Source: a virus. From it: a DNA stretch of 20,873 bases. Of this stretch, positions 1-6,539 are shown piece by piece. Location of the stretch: positions 1 through 20,873 of IMG/VR virus record IMGVR_UViG_3300028392_000337; one strand, 5' to 3'. The notes beneath the pieces were generated by a model. It was not told where the DNA came from. It saw only the letters and a program-made list of their open reading frames with translations, and did not search any database. Position numbers and translations under genes: made by a program. Numbering within the stretch: the first letter of the stretch is position 1; every line of letters begins with the position of its first letter.

Positions 1-188
1 TCACGATTCAATACTTGAAGCCTGACTCTGCGCCACGCTGCATCGTATCCTCGCGCTGCGCTTGAGCCTCGGTCGAATCTTCTGTCGCCTCGCCGAGGGT
101 TTTTTTGTAGCCACTTTTCTTGGCAACTATTACACCGGCTGGGGTTATTTTGTGGAAGACCACAATCAAGGCAGATGGTCTTAGGCAT
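1..188 (-). CDS. HNH endonuclease, N-terminal part (runs off left edge)
   Basis: Start codon at 188; the frame stays open for 62 codons to the edge of the window. Seen: an N-terminal Cys4 zinc ribbon (C6, C9, C19, C22), a basic linker, and the motif RGYDAAWRR at about residues 46-54 followed by R-x-x-V-L. That layout is the usual front end of phage HNH endonucleases, in which the catalytic H-N-H core follows directly. The core itself lies outside the window. The start overlaps the end of the upstream gene by 8 bases. In phages with cohesive ends such HNH proteins sit beside the terminase genes and assist DNA packaging, so terminase is expected just beyond this edge (inference). A second frame here (GTG at 163, stop at 8) is open but shows no recognisable motif. 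Confidence 0.85.
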   Translation of the reverse strand, partial: MPKTICLDCGLPQNNPSRCNSCQEKWLQKNPRRGDRRFDRGSSAARGYDAAWRRVRLQVLNR

Positions 189-390
189 CGTCTTCTGTGC
201 CATCGAAGTCAGCCTTAAACACAACCTCATCGGACTCTTCAGTGTTCTCTGGGTCAAAGGTTGTGCGGTACATTTCCACAGCTGTGCCAGCAATACGAAC
301 AAGGATGGACTCGAACGCTTCGAGGCTTTGGCTTGGTGTCTCGTCGTCTACCTCAACAGCAACATCATGAATCTCGCAACGGATCAACAT
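181..390 (-). CDS. Small acidic protein of unknown function (69 aa)
   Basis: I do not recognise a family. The protein is strongly acidic (many D and E, especially in the last 25 residues, ending TEDDA), has no membrane segment, and has one cysteine near the N-terminus (MLIRCEIHDV). A GGAG ribosome site lies 7 bases before the ATG, inside the end of the upstream gene, with which it overlaps by 26 bases. The downstream HNH gene starts within its last codons. Position between a promoter-operator region and an HNH gene suggests a small regulatory or packaging-linked protein, but that is only context. Confidence 0.7.
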   Translation of the reverse strand: MLIRCEIHDVAVEVDDETPSQSLEAFESILVRIAGTAVEMYRTTFDPENTEESDEVVFKADFDGTEDDA

Positions 391-538
391 GAGTCATCTC
401 CAGTCGCTTGTCTAAGAGTTCGTTCACAATATCGGCAAACTTTGACCAGTCAGCAGTTCGAGCTGCGGTGTCTGAAAGGTGGCCAAGTGCCTCGTCTATT
501 TCTTCAACGGTAACTGGCTCGTCTAAGTTGACCGCCAT
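365..538 (-). CDS. Small helical acidic protein of unknown function (57 aa)
   Basis: Translated from ATG at 538, with GGAG six bases upstream. The predicted protein begins MAVNLDEPVTVEEIDEALGH, is mostly helical and acidic, and contains the segment WSKFADIVNELLDKRLEM. No domain is recognised. It is the first gene after the promoter-palindrome region at 602-648, and its end overlaps the start of the next gene by 26 bases, which supports translation of both from one message. The good ribosome site and clean tandem arrangement are the main evidence that it is real. Confidence 0.6.
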   Translation of the reverse strand: MAVNLDEPVTVEEIDEALGHLSDTAARTADWSKFADIVNELLDKRLEMTHVDPLRDS

Positions 539-558
539 GTCTTACTCCGTAAATGACG

Positions 559-587
559 AAAGACCCCGACGGATTGTCAAGGTCTTT
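559..587 (-). terminator. Hairpin in leader of the leftmost operon
   Basis: On the minus strand, arms AAAGACCTTGAC and GTCGGGGTCTTT can pair over 12 positions (two G-U pairs) around a five-base loop AATCC. It lies between the promoter candidate (618-648) and the ribosome site of the 57-aa gene. There is no clean T-run after it on the minus strand, only CGTCATTT, so it may be an attenuator or a stabilising 5' hairpin rather than a full terminator. Read on the plus strand the pairing has two C-A mismatches. Confidence 0.45.
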
Positions 588-601
588 TCTTTTCGGGCGC
601 T

Positions 602-619
602 CTGAGTGAATACACTCAG
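602..619. promoter_or_regulatory. Perfect palindrome, candidate operator
   Basis: CTGAGTG-AATA-CACTCAG (plus strand): two perfect 7-base arms around four bases. It abuts and overlaps by two bases the proposed -10 box at 618-623 and would cover the transcription start, a classic repressor position. No other copy was noticed in the window. Confidence 0.55.
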
Positions 620-648
620 TGTAGCACACCGTTCGGAAGTCGTGTCAA
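618..648 (-). promoter_or_regulatory. Promoter candidate for the leftmost genes
   Basis: Minus strand: TTGACA at 643-648 (-35), a 19-base spacer, and TACACT at 618-623 (-10) preceded by TGC, an extended -10. The -35 overlaps the stop codon of the gene at 645-1412. The spacer is longer than the ideal 17, partly offset by the TGn extension. Transcription would start near 611, inside the palindrome. Confidence 0.55.
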
Positions 649-1412
649 ACTGAATGAGCCGACCGAACTCGGTTGAATGCTTGCAGGTCAATCAACTGAC
701 CTTTGCGCTTGAGTTTGTGCTTGGTGACTACATTGCGAACCTGTCGCTCGCTAATACCTGTCCACTGTGCGACCGCTTCAGTGTCAAGCCAAATCTCGAT
801 GCCAGGTGTGGTAGTTGCGACGGCGATGAGTCTGGCAGGTGTCCACGAACTCTTGCACTTCTTGCAGCTGACAGGTTCGAGCAGGTCGTCACCTTTGACG
901 GCAATGAGTGCGTTGCAGGTTGAACCGTCGTCATTGGTGGTAGGGCATGGGATGCGCTTGACAGGATCGAGGAAGCGTCGTGCAGCGGTCATTCCGGTCG
1001 AATGGATGTCGGCTATCTCTCGGGCGAACTCGTCAACCCATTCCTGCTCAAGTGTCCAGTCAAGATGCGACAGGTGGAATCTGACAGTGAAGGCAACTTC
1101 AGCCTCGACTGTGGGTTGCTTTGGCACTAGGGCAACAGGTGACAGGTTGCGGTCTTCCCGAATAACCTTCTCCCATTCGTGCAAGGTGTTGAGGATGGCT
1201 TGACCTGCCACGAAGTCTAGGGCTGAGATGTTGACCCCGATTGTCATCTCTCCTGTGTTTGTGCCATGTCCACCTCGTTGAGGTTGTAGGCAGTAGTGAG
1301 CCTCTTTGTGAAGTGCTGGCAGGTCGGCGAGGCGCTGGCGTAGTCGTATGGAACAACCGCCACAGAGGATGAATCCGCTTTTGTGTTCTCGGTTACAGAT
1401 TCGGCACTTCAC
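645..1412 (-). CDS. Zinc-ribbon and helix-turn-helix DNA-binding protein (255 aa)
   Basis: Starts with GTG at 1412, sharing one base with the stop of the upstream gene (TAGTG); a longer in-frame version would run 90 bases into that gene and is not needed. Seen: an N-terminal Cys4 zinc ribbon (C3, C6, C17, C20), a helical middle with a Trp-rich stretch, a second Cys4 knuckle (C156, C166, C183, C186), and a C-terminal helix-turn-helix at about 208-235 (WLDTEAVAQWTGISERQVRN) of the MerR or excisionase type. This architecture is common in actinobacteriophages near the replication genes; its biochemical role is not established. Likely a phage DNA-binding regulator or replication accessory (inference). 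The next promoter begins inside its stop codon. Confidence 0.85.
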   Translation of the reverse strand: MKCRICNREHKSGFILCGGCSIRLRQRLADLPALHKEAHYCLQPQRGGHGTNTGEMTIGVNISALDFVAGQAILNTLHEWEKVIREDRNLSPVALVPKQPTVEAEVAFTVRFHLSHLDWTLEQEWVDEFAREIADIHSTGMTAARRFLDPVKRIPCPTTNDDGSTCNALIAVKGDDLLEPVSCKKCKSSWTPARLIAVATTTPGIEIWLDTEAVAQWTGISERQVRNVVTKHKLKRKGQLIDLQAFNRVRSAHSV

Positions 1413-1786
1413 TAGAATGGCGGCCTCTCTGTCGTGACTAGCTCGTAACGGCTGGCGAAGTAGTTCGGGTGTCCTGTTGCAATCATGCCCGTCGGGTCGC
1501 ATTCGTGCAAAGCCAGAATTGTCTTGTGGTCATGATCGTCGGGCTGGATGTTGAACTGGCTTCGAACGCTGGCTCTGAATCCTTGGTCGTGTCGTCGTAT
1601 CTGGTAGGTGCGCCGCCCTGACAATCTCGCCTGAATCTCACCAAGCAGGTCGAGTGGCTCAACTCCGAGTGTGGTCAGGATTCCCCCGACCCACATCGTC
1701 CAGGTTGGCGACTGACATCTGTGGCATGAATCTGGTTTGGCGGTCGTACTGACCAGATGCTCGAAATAGGTAAGGCGGCTGTTCAT
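1412..1786 (-). CDS. Actinophage conserved protein with CxxC motif (124 aa)
   Basis: ATG at 1786 is preceded by AAGGGG five bases upstream. Seen: a CxxC pair at C21-C24 (CHRCQSP), a middle segment with LLGEIQARLSGRRTYQIRR, and a later H-x-C (LHEC). The combination of a CxxC knuckle, a GRRTY segment and a late His-Cys pair resembles a family of small uncharacterised actinobacteriophage proteins usually found beside the zinc-ribbon/HTH gene, as here. Zinc binding is likely; function unknown. Its last base is the first base of the downstream gene, so the two are probably co-translated. The repeat array at 1815-1884 is directly upstream. Confidence 0.75.
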   Translation of the reverse strand: MNSRLTYFEHLVSTTAKPDSCHRCQSPTWTMWVGGILTTLGVEPLDLLGEIQARLSGRRTYQIRRHDQGFRASVRSQFNIQPDDHDHKTILALHECDPTGMIATGHPNYFASRYELVTTERPPF

Positions 1787-1814
1787 TTATCCCCTTTCCC
1801 CCTTTCCTAGACCG

Positions 1815-1884
1815 CTTACCTCCTTTATAGGAGAGGTAAGGCGTTCCTGTTTTTTATAGGTAAGGGGAGGTAAGGGCAGGTAAG
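1815..1884. repeat. AGGTAAG repeat array (iteron or operator candidate)
   Basis: AGGTAAG occurs at 1834-1840, 1858-1864, 1868-1874 and 1878-1884, the last three at an exact 10-base period, one helical turn. An inverted copy at 1815-1821 forms an 8-base perfect stem (CTTACCTC with GAGGTAAG, 1815-1822 and 1833-1840). TTTATAGG is also repeated at 1824-1831 and 1853-1860, giving TATAAA on the minus strand twice. The array fills the gap between the primase-helicase gene and a small zinc-ribbon gene. It could be a replication origin, an operator over the promoter of the downstream genes, or both. Confidence 0.6.
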
Positions 1885-1894
1885 GCGGCAATTT

Positions 1895-4057
1895 TCAGGC
1901 CAATTTTGCGTCGATTGCGAACGGATGTGAGGGGTCATAATGCTGTTTTGTGGAGGTATTGCCTACCTGTTTTGCCACAATTTTGCCAGCGTCGACGACG
2001 TACTTATATGCCTTTTCACGGTACTCGGTACTCTTTCCCAGCCTCTTCTTAAGGTCGCCAGTGGTGATTCCTGGGTTCAGTTGAACTATCTCAACAATCT
2101 GGGTCATGATGTTCTCGATGGTCTGGTCTGTCCTTGTGATGGCCTTCTCAACGGTCAGGTGACGGCTGTGCTGGTCGTAACTGAGGACGTGCTGTTCCAT
2201 GTCCACATCTCGCCCGTGAGCCTTCAGGAAGCGTTGTCCTTCGTCATTTCGGGTAAGTAGCCACCTGACATCTGCCCAGTCGTCGAATCGGGATGCACCT
2301 CTGGCTCGTTCGATGCCTGATTCTGACGCTCGACCGGTGTGTGCTGCGACAATGAGGTTGTCGACTCCTGCCTCGTACTTGATAACGTCTAGCGTATCTA
2401 AGAATGTTCCCATGTCGCTGTTGCTGTTCTCGTCACCTGATCCGACGAAGGCTCGGGCTAGTGGGTCGACTATCCATGTCTGAGCGTTGAAGCCTTTGAG
2501 GATGTCAATGACTCGTTCTTGCACGAAGTCACTTGTCATGGGCATCCGTAAGCCTCGCAGGTGGACTAGCTTGACTCGGTCGGTGTTGATGATTCCGACT
2601 TCTCGCATCCACTGGCGGTATTGCCTAGGCTCAACCTCATAGTTGAAGATGACCACATTCCCGTCATGATCGTTGACCCCGTACTTGCCCAAGAATGGGT
2701 GGTCGTCAACTAACGCCTTGACCACATTGTTGATGAGTGTGGTCTTGCCTGACTTGTATTCGGCGGTCAGGGTGATGTTGCCACCGGTCGGGAACACTTC
2801 GTTGATGACATACTTGGCTTCCTCGTCTGGTTGTTCTAGTTCGATGGTGAGGTTGTCAAAGATGTCTGGCAGTTTGAACTTGGCGAGGTTGTCTTCATCT
2901 CGTAGGTGTTCCTTGGCTTGCTTGCGTATCCGCTGGCTCTGGATTTCAGCTGCGAGCATCAGGTCATAGCCTCGGTTGTCACTCTCAATGACTTCACCTG
3001 TGTCTGGGTCGACGTTTGTGGGCATCTGGAACGCTGGCAGGGAATAATCTGGAACAACGGCAATGCTTCCATATCCTTGACCCCTGAGCGCCTTGGTGGA
3101 CTGTTTGAAGGCATCTTCTGATAGTGAACCGAAGGTGAACAGCGTGAACACAGCCCACTTTGAATAGGGCTTCTCTTGCTCGAACTGGGTTGAGGTGCTG
3201 AACACATAAAGGTTGTCAGATTCGGTGCGACCGGTCGTGGCGCTAATGCCGTGATCCTTGCCCGGTCTAGTCCATTGGGTTTCACCTGAGCGCATGGTCA
3301 TGATTTTCTTCCAGCCAGCAGGAATGAGCAGTTCATCCCAAGTGGTTCGGGCGTTGTAGTCATCACCTGGGCTGAGGTTGCCATCTGTCACCTTGGTGGT
3401 GATGGATCGCACGATTTCTTCTTGAACTGGCATCTCATCAAAGAGCATGAAGAGCAGGTGCAACTCTTGGCGCTCGGCTTCAGTGAACGTCACAATGTCT
3501 TTCGGGGTCTTACCTTCAAGCCTGACCCACGGCTTGCCTGATGGGTGGACTGTGCCACCTGACGGGGCGACGATGACGAACCCACCTTCGCCTCGGGTTT
3601 CAATCCAGCATTCGGGGTTGTCGTTCGCACCTGGTCGTTGGGCAAGTTTGGTGTTGCCTGGCACTGTCCCGTCGATACGGTAGAGCCAATGAATGCCGCC
3701 TGATGGGGTCATCTCAATGTAAGTGGATTGCAGCTTGTCCCAGATGTCGCCAATCTCGGCCTTGTGGGCAAGTTCTCGGGCCTCATCAAGGATTCCAGCG
3801 GCGACTGCTCTGCCTTCGAGTTCGAGCATTTCAAGGTTGCCACTGACAGCGCCTGTGATGATGCCAAACCCTTGAGCGGTTGTTGCCCATGTGACCAGTT
3901 GTTCTGGCGTTGTCATGTCGGTCTGTGCCTGTTTCCATGAACCTGCTGGTGCTTTCGAGCCGTCTTCTCGAACTGGCACGACGTTGACACCTGCGAGCAG
4001 GAACTCTAGGGCGCTGTGTAGTGGTGAGGTTGTCGGTTGTGGGTCGGGGTTGTTCAC
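1895..4057 (-). CDS. Bifunctional primase-polymerase / RepA-like helicase (720 aa)
   Basis: Two domains. The N-terminal primase-polymerase domain (about 12-200) has E79-x-E81 in NLEMLELEG as the likely metal-binding pair, PSGGIHWLYR with H123, and ETRGEGGFVIVAPS, matching the three motifs of archaeo-eukaryotic-type prim-pol proteins. The C-terminal RecA-fold ATPase (about 415-640) has Walker A AEYKSGKTT (432-440), Walker B TWIVD (D531), AAHTGR (H573) and RARGAS (585-590), as in RepA/AAA_25 helicases. A small winged-helix-like tail follows (about 650-700). It would synthesise primers and unwind the phage DNA. GTG at 4057 is chosen because it overlaps the upstream stop as GTGA; a GTG ten codons earlier has no ribosome site. 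No phage DNA polymerase is visible, so host polymerase is probably used. Confidence 0.93.
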   Translation of the reverse strand: MNNPDPQPTTSPLHSALEFLLAGVNVVPVREDGSKAPAGSWKQAQTDMTTPEQLVTWATTAQGFGIITGAVSGNLEMLELEGRAVAAGILDEARELAHKAEIGDIWDKLQSTYIEMTPSGGIHWLYRIDGTVPGNTKLAQRPGANDNPECWIETRGEGGFVIVAPSGGTVHPSGKPWVRLEGKTPKDIVTFTEAERQELHLLFMLFDEMPVQEEIVRSITTKVTDGNLSPGDDYNARTTWDELLIPAGWKKIMTMRSGETQWTRPGKDHGISATTGRTESDNLYVFSTSTQFEQEKPYSKWAVFTLFTFGSLSEDAFKQSTKALRGQGYGSIAVVPDYSLPAFQMPTNVDPDTGEVIESDNRGYDLMLAAEIQSQRIRKQAKEHLRDEDNLAKFKLPDIFDNLTIELEQPDEEAKYVINEVFPTGGNITLTAEYKSGKTTLINNVVKALVDDHPFLGKYGVNDHDGNVVIFNYEVEPRQYRQWMREVGIINTDRVKLVHLRGLRMPMTSDFVQERVIDILKGFNAQTWIVDPLARAFVGSGDENSNSDMGTFLDTLDVIKYEAGVDNLIVAAHTGRASESGIERARGASRFDDWADVRWLLTRNDEGQRFLKAHGRDVDMEQHVLSYDQHSRHLTVEKAITRTDQTIENIMTQIVEIVQLNPGITTGDLKKRLGKSTEYREKAYKYVVDAGKIVAKQVGNTSTKQHYDPSHPFAIDAKLA

Positions 4058-4362
4058 GCCAGAATCTTTGCCGAGTTGCAGGGCCACATCACGAGGTTGC
4101 CGTACTGGTCACGACATTCGCCACAGACTATTCCGAGTGAACTCTTGTGTGCTTGATGCAACTTTTGTAGGCGACTAATCTTCAGCGCTCTGGTCACCTC
4201 GTCGAATGTCTCTTTCTTTCGCAGGTCAGCATTGTCCTCTGCCATCTGAGCCAGAATTGCCCGTCGCATTGCCCGAACACTTTCGAGCGCGGTGTCGACT
4301 TCTTGGGTGGCTTTGGCGAGGCTCGCCTGAACTCGGTCGTGAATGTTGGTGTTCTCGCACAT
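4054..4362 (-). CDS. Coiled-coil protein with C-terminal zinc knuckle (102 aa)
   Basis: Start ATG at 4362 with GAGGA upstream. The first 70 residues are predicted as long charged helices (ATQEVDTALESVRAMRRAIL). The C-terminus carries CGECRDQYGN and WPC, a CxxC plus later cysteine pattern that recurs in small actinobacteriophage proteins of unknown function and probably binds zinc. It ends in a GTGA overlap with the primase-helicase gene, so translation of the replication protein is probably coupled to it. A role as a replication accessory is plausible from position only. Confidence 0.75.
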   Translation of the reverse strand: MCENTNIHDRVQASLAKATQEVDTALESVRAMRRAILAQMAEDNADLRKKETFDEVTRALKISRLQKLHQAHKSSLGIVCGECRDQYGNLVMWPCNSAKILA

Positions 4363-4364
4363 GG

Positions 4365-4688
4365 TTAGTCCTCATCTTTGTGATTGATGTTGTCGCAGAA
4401 TCGGTCATGCTTGATGCGACCGTTCACGACCTTACAGAAGTCGCCGTCAGCGCAGGGCGAGGCTGTCAGTGTTGGCGTGAATGTCAGACTCGTGCCGGTC
4501 TTTGTGGTGTTGTCAATCGTAAAGTTCGGCAGACTGACACAGTGAGCGTGAACATCGAGGTGTTCAAGAACTGCGGTGATGGCTTTTCGGGTGCAGTCGT
4601 AGCAGTAGGCGAGACCGCCATCTGGGCATCCTTGCCGAACCAAAGCCATCAAGGCTTCACAGGCTTTTTCAGGTATTTCAATGGTCAT
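4365..4688 (-). CDS. Cysteine-rich protein of unknown function (107 aa)
   Basis: ATG at 4688 is preceded by AAAGGA with a six-base gap. The protein has seven cysteines, including CYDC at about 29-32 and further cysteines in TASPCADGDFCK and DRFCDN. The N-terminal half is helical, the middle Thr-rich. I recognise no family; metal binding is likely. It is the first gene after the strong hairpin at 4706-4752 and lies two bases from the next gene. Confidence 0.7.
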   Translation of the reverse strand: MTIEIPEKACEALMALVRQGCPDGGLAYCYDCTRKAITAVLEHLDVHAHCVSLPNFTIDNTTKTGTSLTFTPTLTASPCADGDFCKVVNGRIKHDRFCDNINHKDED

Positions 4689-4705
4689 GGTTTGTCCTTT
4701 GATAG

Positions 4706-4752
4706 TTGAAAGGCTCGGCGCGACCTTCCCCTGCCGACACCGAGCCTTTCAA
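4706..4752 (-). terminator. Strong intergenic hairpin (13-bp perfect stem)
   Basis: TTGAAAGGCTCGG (4706-4718) and CCGAGCCTTTCAA (4740-4752) are perfect inverted copies around a 21-base loop. It follows the ssDNA-binding candidate by 10 bases and precedes the next ribosome site. No T-run follows on the minus strand. Actinobacterial terminators often lack one, so it may be a terminator, a partial attenuator or an RNA-processing hairpin. Confidence 0.7.
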
Positions 4753-4762
4753 GTTGTTGGTG

Positions 4763-5227
4763 TTACTTGCTCGCTGTCAGCTGAGCGATGAGTGCCGCGA
4801 TGGCAGGATCGTTCACATCGGCCACTGGCGTGGTTGCAGGTGCAGTTGCCGTTGGCGCAGGTGCGCTGATGTTGCCAGTTGCCTTTGCCTGAACATAGGC
4901 GACAGCCTTTGCGGTGTCACCGTCGTTGGCGGCTTCAAGTACCCAGGGCGCAGACTGTCCGGGGCGAGCGATGCCCTGACTCATTCTGCCGAGAACCTGA
5001 GCGCCAATGTTTGACTTTAAGTTGGCGATAAGTCCACGACCGAAGAATAACACGTCATGGTATTCCTCGTTAGTGTCTAGGTCGACTACGTCAACAGCGA
5101 TGGCTGATGACTCGCCGAATGCGGTCGTGATGGATTCCTTGAACTCAAGTGGAGTGACAAGGAGAAGGTGGCCGAGTAGGTCGGCCGGCTTGACAGAGTC
5201 TGACCCTGTCGATGGAGCTGCAAACAT
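4763..5227 (-). CDS. Putative single-stranded DNA-binding protein (154 aa)
   Basis: ATG at 5227 with AAGGA seven bases upstream. Residues about 17-105 look like an OB-type beta barrel: LGHLLLVTPLEF, then AIAVDVVDLD, DVLFFGRGLI, and VLGRMSQGIARPGQSAPWVL. A flexible Ala-Pro-Thr linker follows, with a short hydrophobic tail (IAALIAQLTASK) rather than the acidic tip of bacterial SSB. This core resembles proteins annotated as ssDNA-binding in actinobacteriophages. It lies between the nuclease block and the primase-helicase, which fits a role in replication or recombination. The match is by pattern only, so the call is moderate. Confidence 0.6.
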   Translation of the reverse strand: MFAAPSTGSDSVKPADLLGHLLLVTPLEFKESITTAFGESSAIAVDVVDLDTNEEYHDVLFFGRGLIANLKSNIGAQVLGRMSQGIARPGQSAPWVLEAANDGDTAKAVAYVQAKATGNISAPAPTATAPATTPVADVNDPAIAALIAQLTASK

Positions 5228-5251
5228 AAGTTTGTCCTTCGTTGTGTTTAT

Positions 5252-5271
5252 CCGTTGACGGTTGTCAGCGG
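5252..5271 (-). promoter_or_regulatory. Small imperfect hairpin before the SSB-like gene
   Basis: Minus strand CCG-C-TGAC-AACC-GTCA-A-CGG forms a short stem with one mismatch, about 25 bases upstream of the ATG at 5227 in a 48-base gap. It could modulate ribosome access; no T-run and no promoter boxes were recognised. Confidence 0.25.
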
Positions 5272-5275
5272 AATC

Positions 5276-5470
5276 CTAGTTGGTGAGATTATCGTCGGTG
5301 TGCTTGTCGTGCGGATCACCGAGAACATCCCAAGGGTCGAACGTGAGATAACTCTGACGAGCATCTTCATCGGCGCTGAATCTTCCGAGCGCCTGAAAGA
5401 ACAGGGCAGCGCTGAAACCTGTCAGCAAGCCCACTGACCCTGCAACAATAACCGTGAGCAGTGTTTTCAC
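5276..5470 (-). CDS. Small membrane protein (64 aa)
   Basis: GTG at 5470 is chosen because AGGAGG lies exactly six bases upstream and GTGA overlaps the stop of the nuclease gene; an ATG six codons earlier has no such site. Seen: one N-terminal hydrophobic segment (LLTVIVAGSVGLLTGFSAAL, about 4-23) followed by an acidic soluble tail rich in Asp (DEDARQ, DPWDVLGDPHD). It would sit in the host membrane with the tail in the cytoplasm or outside. No family recognised. Translation is coupled to the Cas4-like nuclease. Confidence 0.7.
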   Translation of the reverse strand: MKTLLTVIVAGSVGLLTGFSAALFFQALGRFSADEDARQSYLTFDPWDVLGDPHDKHTDDNLTN

Positions 5471-6216
5471 TTTGAGCCTCCTGGGCATCCGATAGCGAGG
5501 TTGTCTGACCCTGGCATGAACCAAGGACAGAAGGTGCAATTCCGTGAGGTTGAGGCTGGCACGAGTTCCCAGCGCTCAGGATGTTCTTCAGGGTCAAGCA
5601 TAGCCAGCAACTCAACGGTTGAGTCTAGGCGCAGCATTGCCTCGATTGCCACATCCTTGTCGTAGTCGCCGACCCAAGTGTGCATTCCGGTCAGCATTCC
5701 CCCGAGTGGGTAGAACGCCAGCGCAATCTTCTTGACCTCGTATCCTTGCTGTTCCAACCCGTAGCCGTAGACATTTAACTGGATCACTTGCTGTTCAGTT
5801 GGGCCGTCAGCCTTTCGGGTTTTCATGCTGGTCGCGCCGACACATTTGTGGTCGATGACTGTTCCAGTCTTTCGGTCGAACAGGTCAAGTGTTCCTGACA
5901 GTCCAGGTCGAGCCTCGACTCGATGTTCCACAAGCCAGTCAGCGTCACCGTTGGCAGCTTCGAACGCCTCAGCCAACCACGCATGAATCGCTGTTCCACT
6001 GATGCTCGGCCAAGGGTCGGAGTAGTCATTGACTTTGGCAACTTGCACCATCTTGTAAGCCAACTTCCGCAGACACGGGTCACCGATTTCCGACGGCCCA
6101 ATGTTGACCACTTTAGATCGTGGACTGTTCGCCGACTTGGCACGAATCACATTGGTGATGATGTCCTTGAGTGCCTGTTCAGGTGTCACTGGCGAGGCAA
6201 AGGTGATGGCGCTCAT
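5467..6216 (-). CDS. Cas4/RecB-like PD-(D/E)XK exonuclease with Fe-S cysteines (249 aa)
   Basis: Seen: IGPSEIGDPCLRKL with C48, H78 in GTAIHAWL, D111 in GTLDLFD, D122-H-K124 in VIDHKC, and Q146-to-Y150 in QLNVY. These are the RecB-nuclease motifs including the QxxxY helix. C48 together with C227, C230 and C244 (NCTFC...GC) gives the four-cysteine pattern that holds a 4Fe-4S cluster in Cas4 and AddB nucleases. It should degrade DNA ends to leave single-stranded tails for recombination. Phage Cas4-like proteins are known in the absence of CRISPR, and no CRISPR array or other Cas gene is present. It shares TGATG with the upstream coiled-coil gene and GTGA with the membrane protein after it. Confidence 0.9.
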   Translation of the reverse strand: MSAITFASPVTPEQALKDIITNVIRAKSANSPRSKVVNIGPSEIGDPCLRKLAYKMVQVAKVNDYSDPWPSISGTAIHAWLAEAFEAANGDADWLVEHRVEARPGLSGTLDLFDRKTGTVIDHKCVGATSMKTRKADGPTEQQVIQLNVYGYGLEQQGYEVKKIALAFYPLGGMLTGMHTWVGDYDKDVAIEAMLRLDSTVELLAMLDPEEHPERWELVPASTSRNCTFCPWFMPGSDNLAIGCPGGSK

Positions 6217-6539
6217 CAGTAGGTCTCATTCCCCGTCAGGATAGTGAACCGTCGAGTGAGTGAACGCTTGGTCACTACATCGAGCGCCTGTTGTGGCAGG
6301 ATTTCGCGCAACTTCTTCACGTCAATGCGCTCGGATTCCACAACTGCCCAACGGACAACAGGCTGACCATTCACAGTGCCAATCTCATGAGCGCCAAGTG
6401 CTGCCTCAATGTGGCTTCGTGCGATGTCAATCTGTTCGGCAATCTGTGCAGCCTCTAACTTGAGGCGCTTGTATTCGTCAACCCAGCGAGCAATCTCAGG
6501 GTCAAAGTCAATTTCGATGTTGTTGATTTCGACGCTCAC
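6216..6539 (-). CDS. Exonuclease-associated coiled-coil protein (107 aa)
   Basis: The N-terminal half is a charged helical coiled coil (ARWVDEYKRLKLEAAQIAEQ, about 17-36, continuing to about 48). The C-terminal half has RWAVVESERIDVKKLREILP and then TKRSLTRRFTI. A short coiled coil followed by an 'R-x-D-x-x-x-L ... P ... S-x-x-R-R-F' ending is typical of small proteins encoded directly beside phage YqaJ- or RecB-like exonucleases, as here. It probably assists or anchors the nuclease (inference). ATG overlaps the previous stop as ATGA. Confidence 0.65.
   Translation of the reverse strand: MSVEINNIEIDFDPEIARWVDEYKRLKLEAAQIAEQIDIARSHIEAALGAHEIGTVNGQPVVRWAVVESERIDVKKLREILPQQALDVVTKRSLTRRFTILTGNETY

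Noticed and set aside
8-163. Minus-strand GTG frame of 51 codons at the left edge
   Set aside because: Overlaps the HNH front end in another frame; the HNH frame has a Cys4 site and the RGYDAAW motif, this one has none.
559-587. Plus-strand terminator reading of this hairpin, which is followed by a T-rich run on the plus strand
   Set aside because: No plus-strand gene is supported to its left, and the stem has two C-A mismatches when read as plus-strand RNA.
703-1203. Plus-strand open frame of about 166 codons
   Set aside because: Antisense to the zinc-ribbon/HTH gene, whose two Cys4 sites and HTH are clear.
4206-4709. Plus-strand open frame of about 167 codons
   Set aside because: Lies antisense to two minus-strand genes with good starts and cysteine motifs; its sequence shows no recognisable domain.
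5467-6216. Cas4 gene as a sign of a phage CRISPR system
   Set aside because: No repeat-spacer array and no other cas gene in the window; stand-alone Cas4-like nucleases are common in phages.
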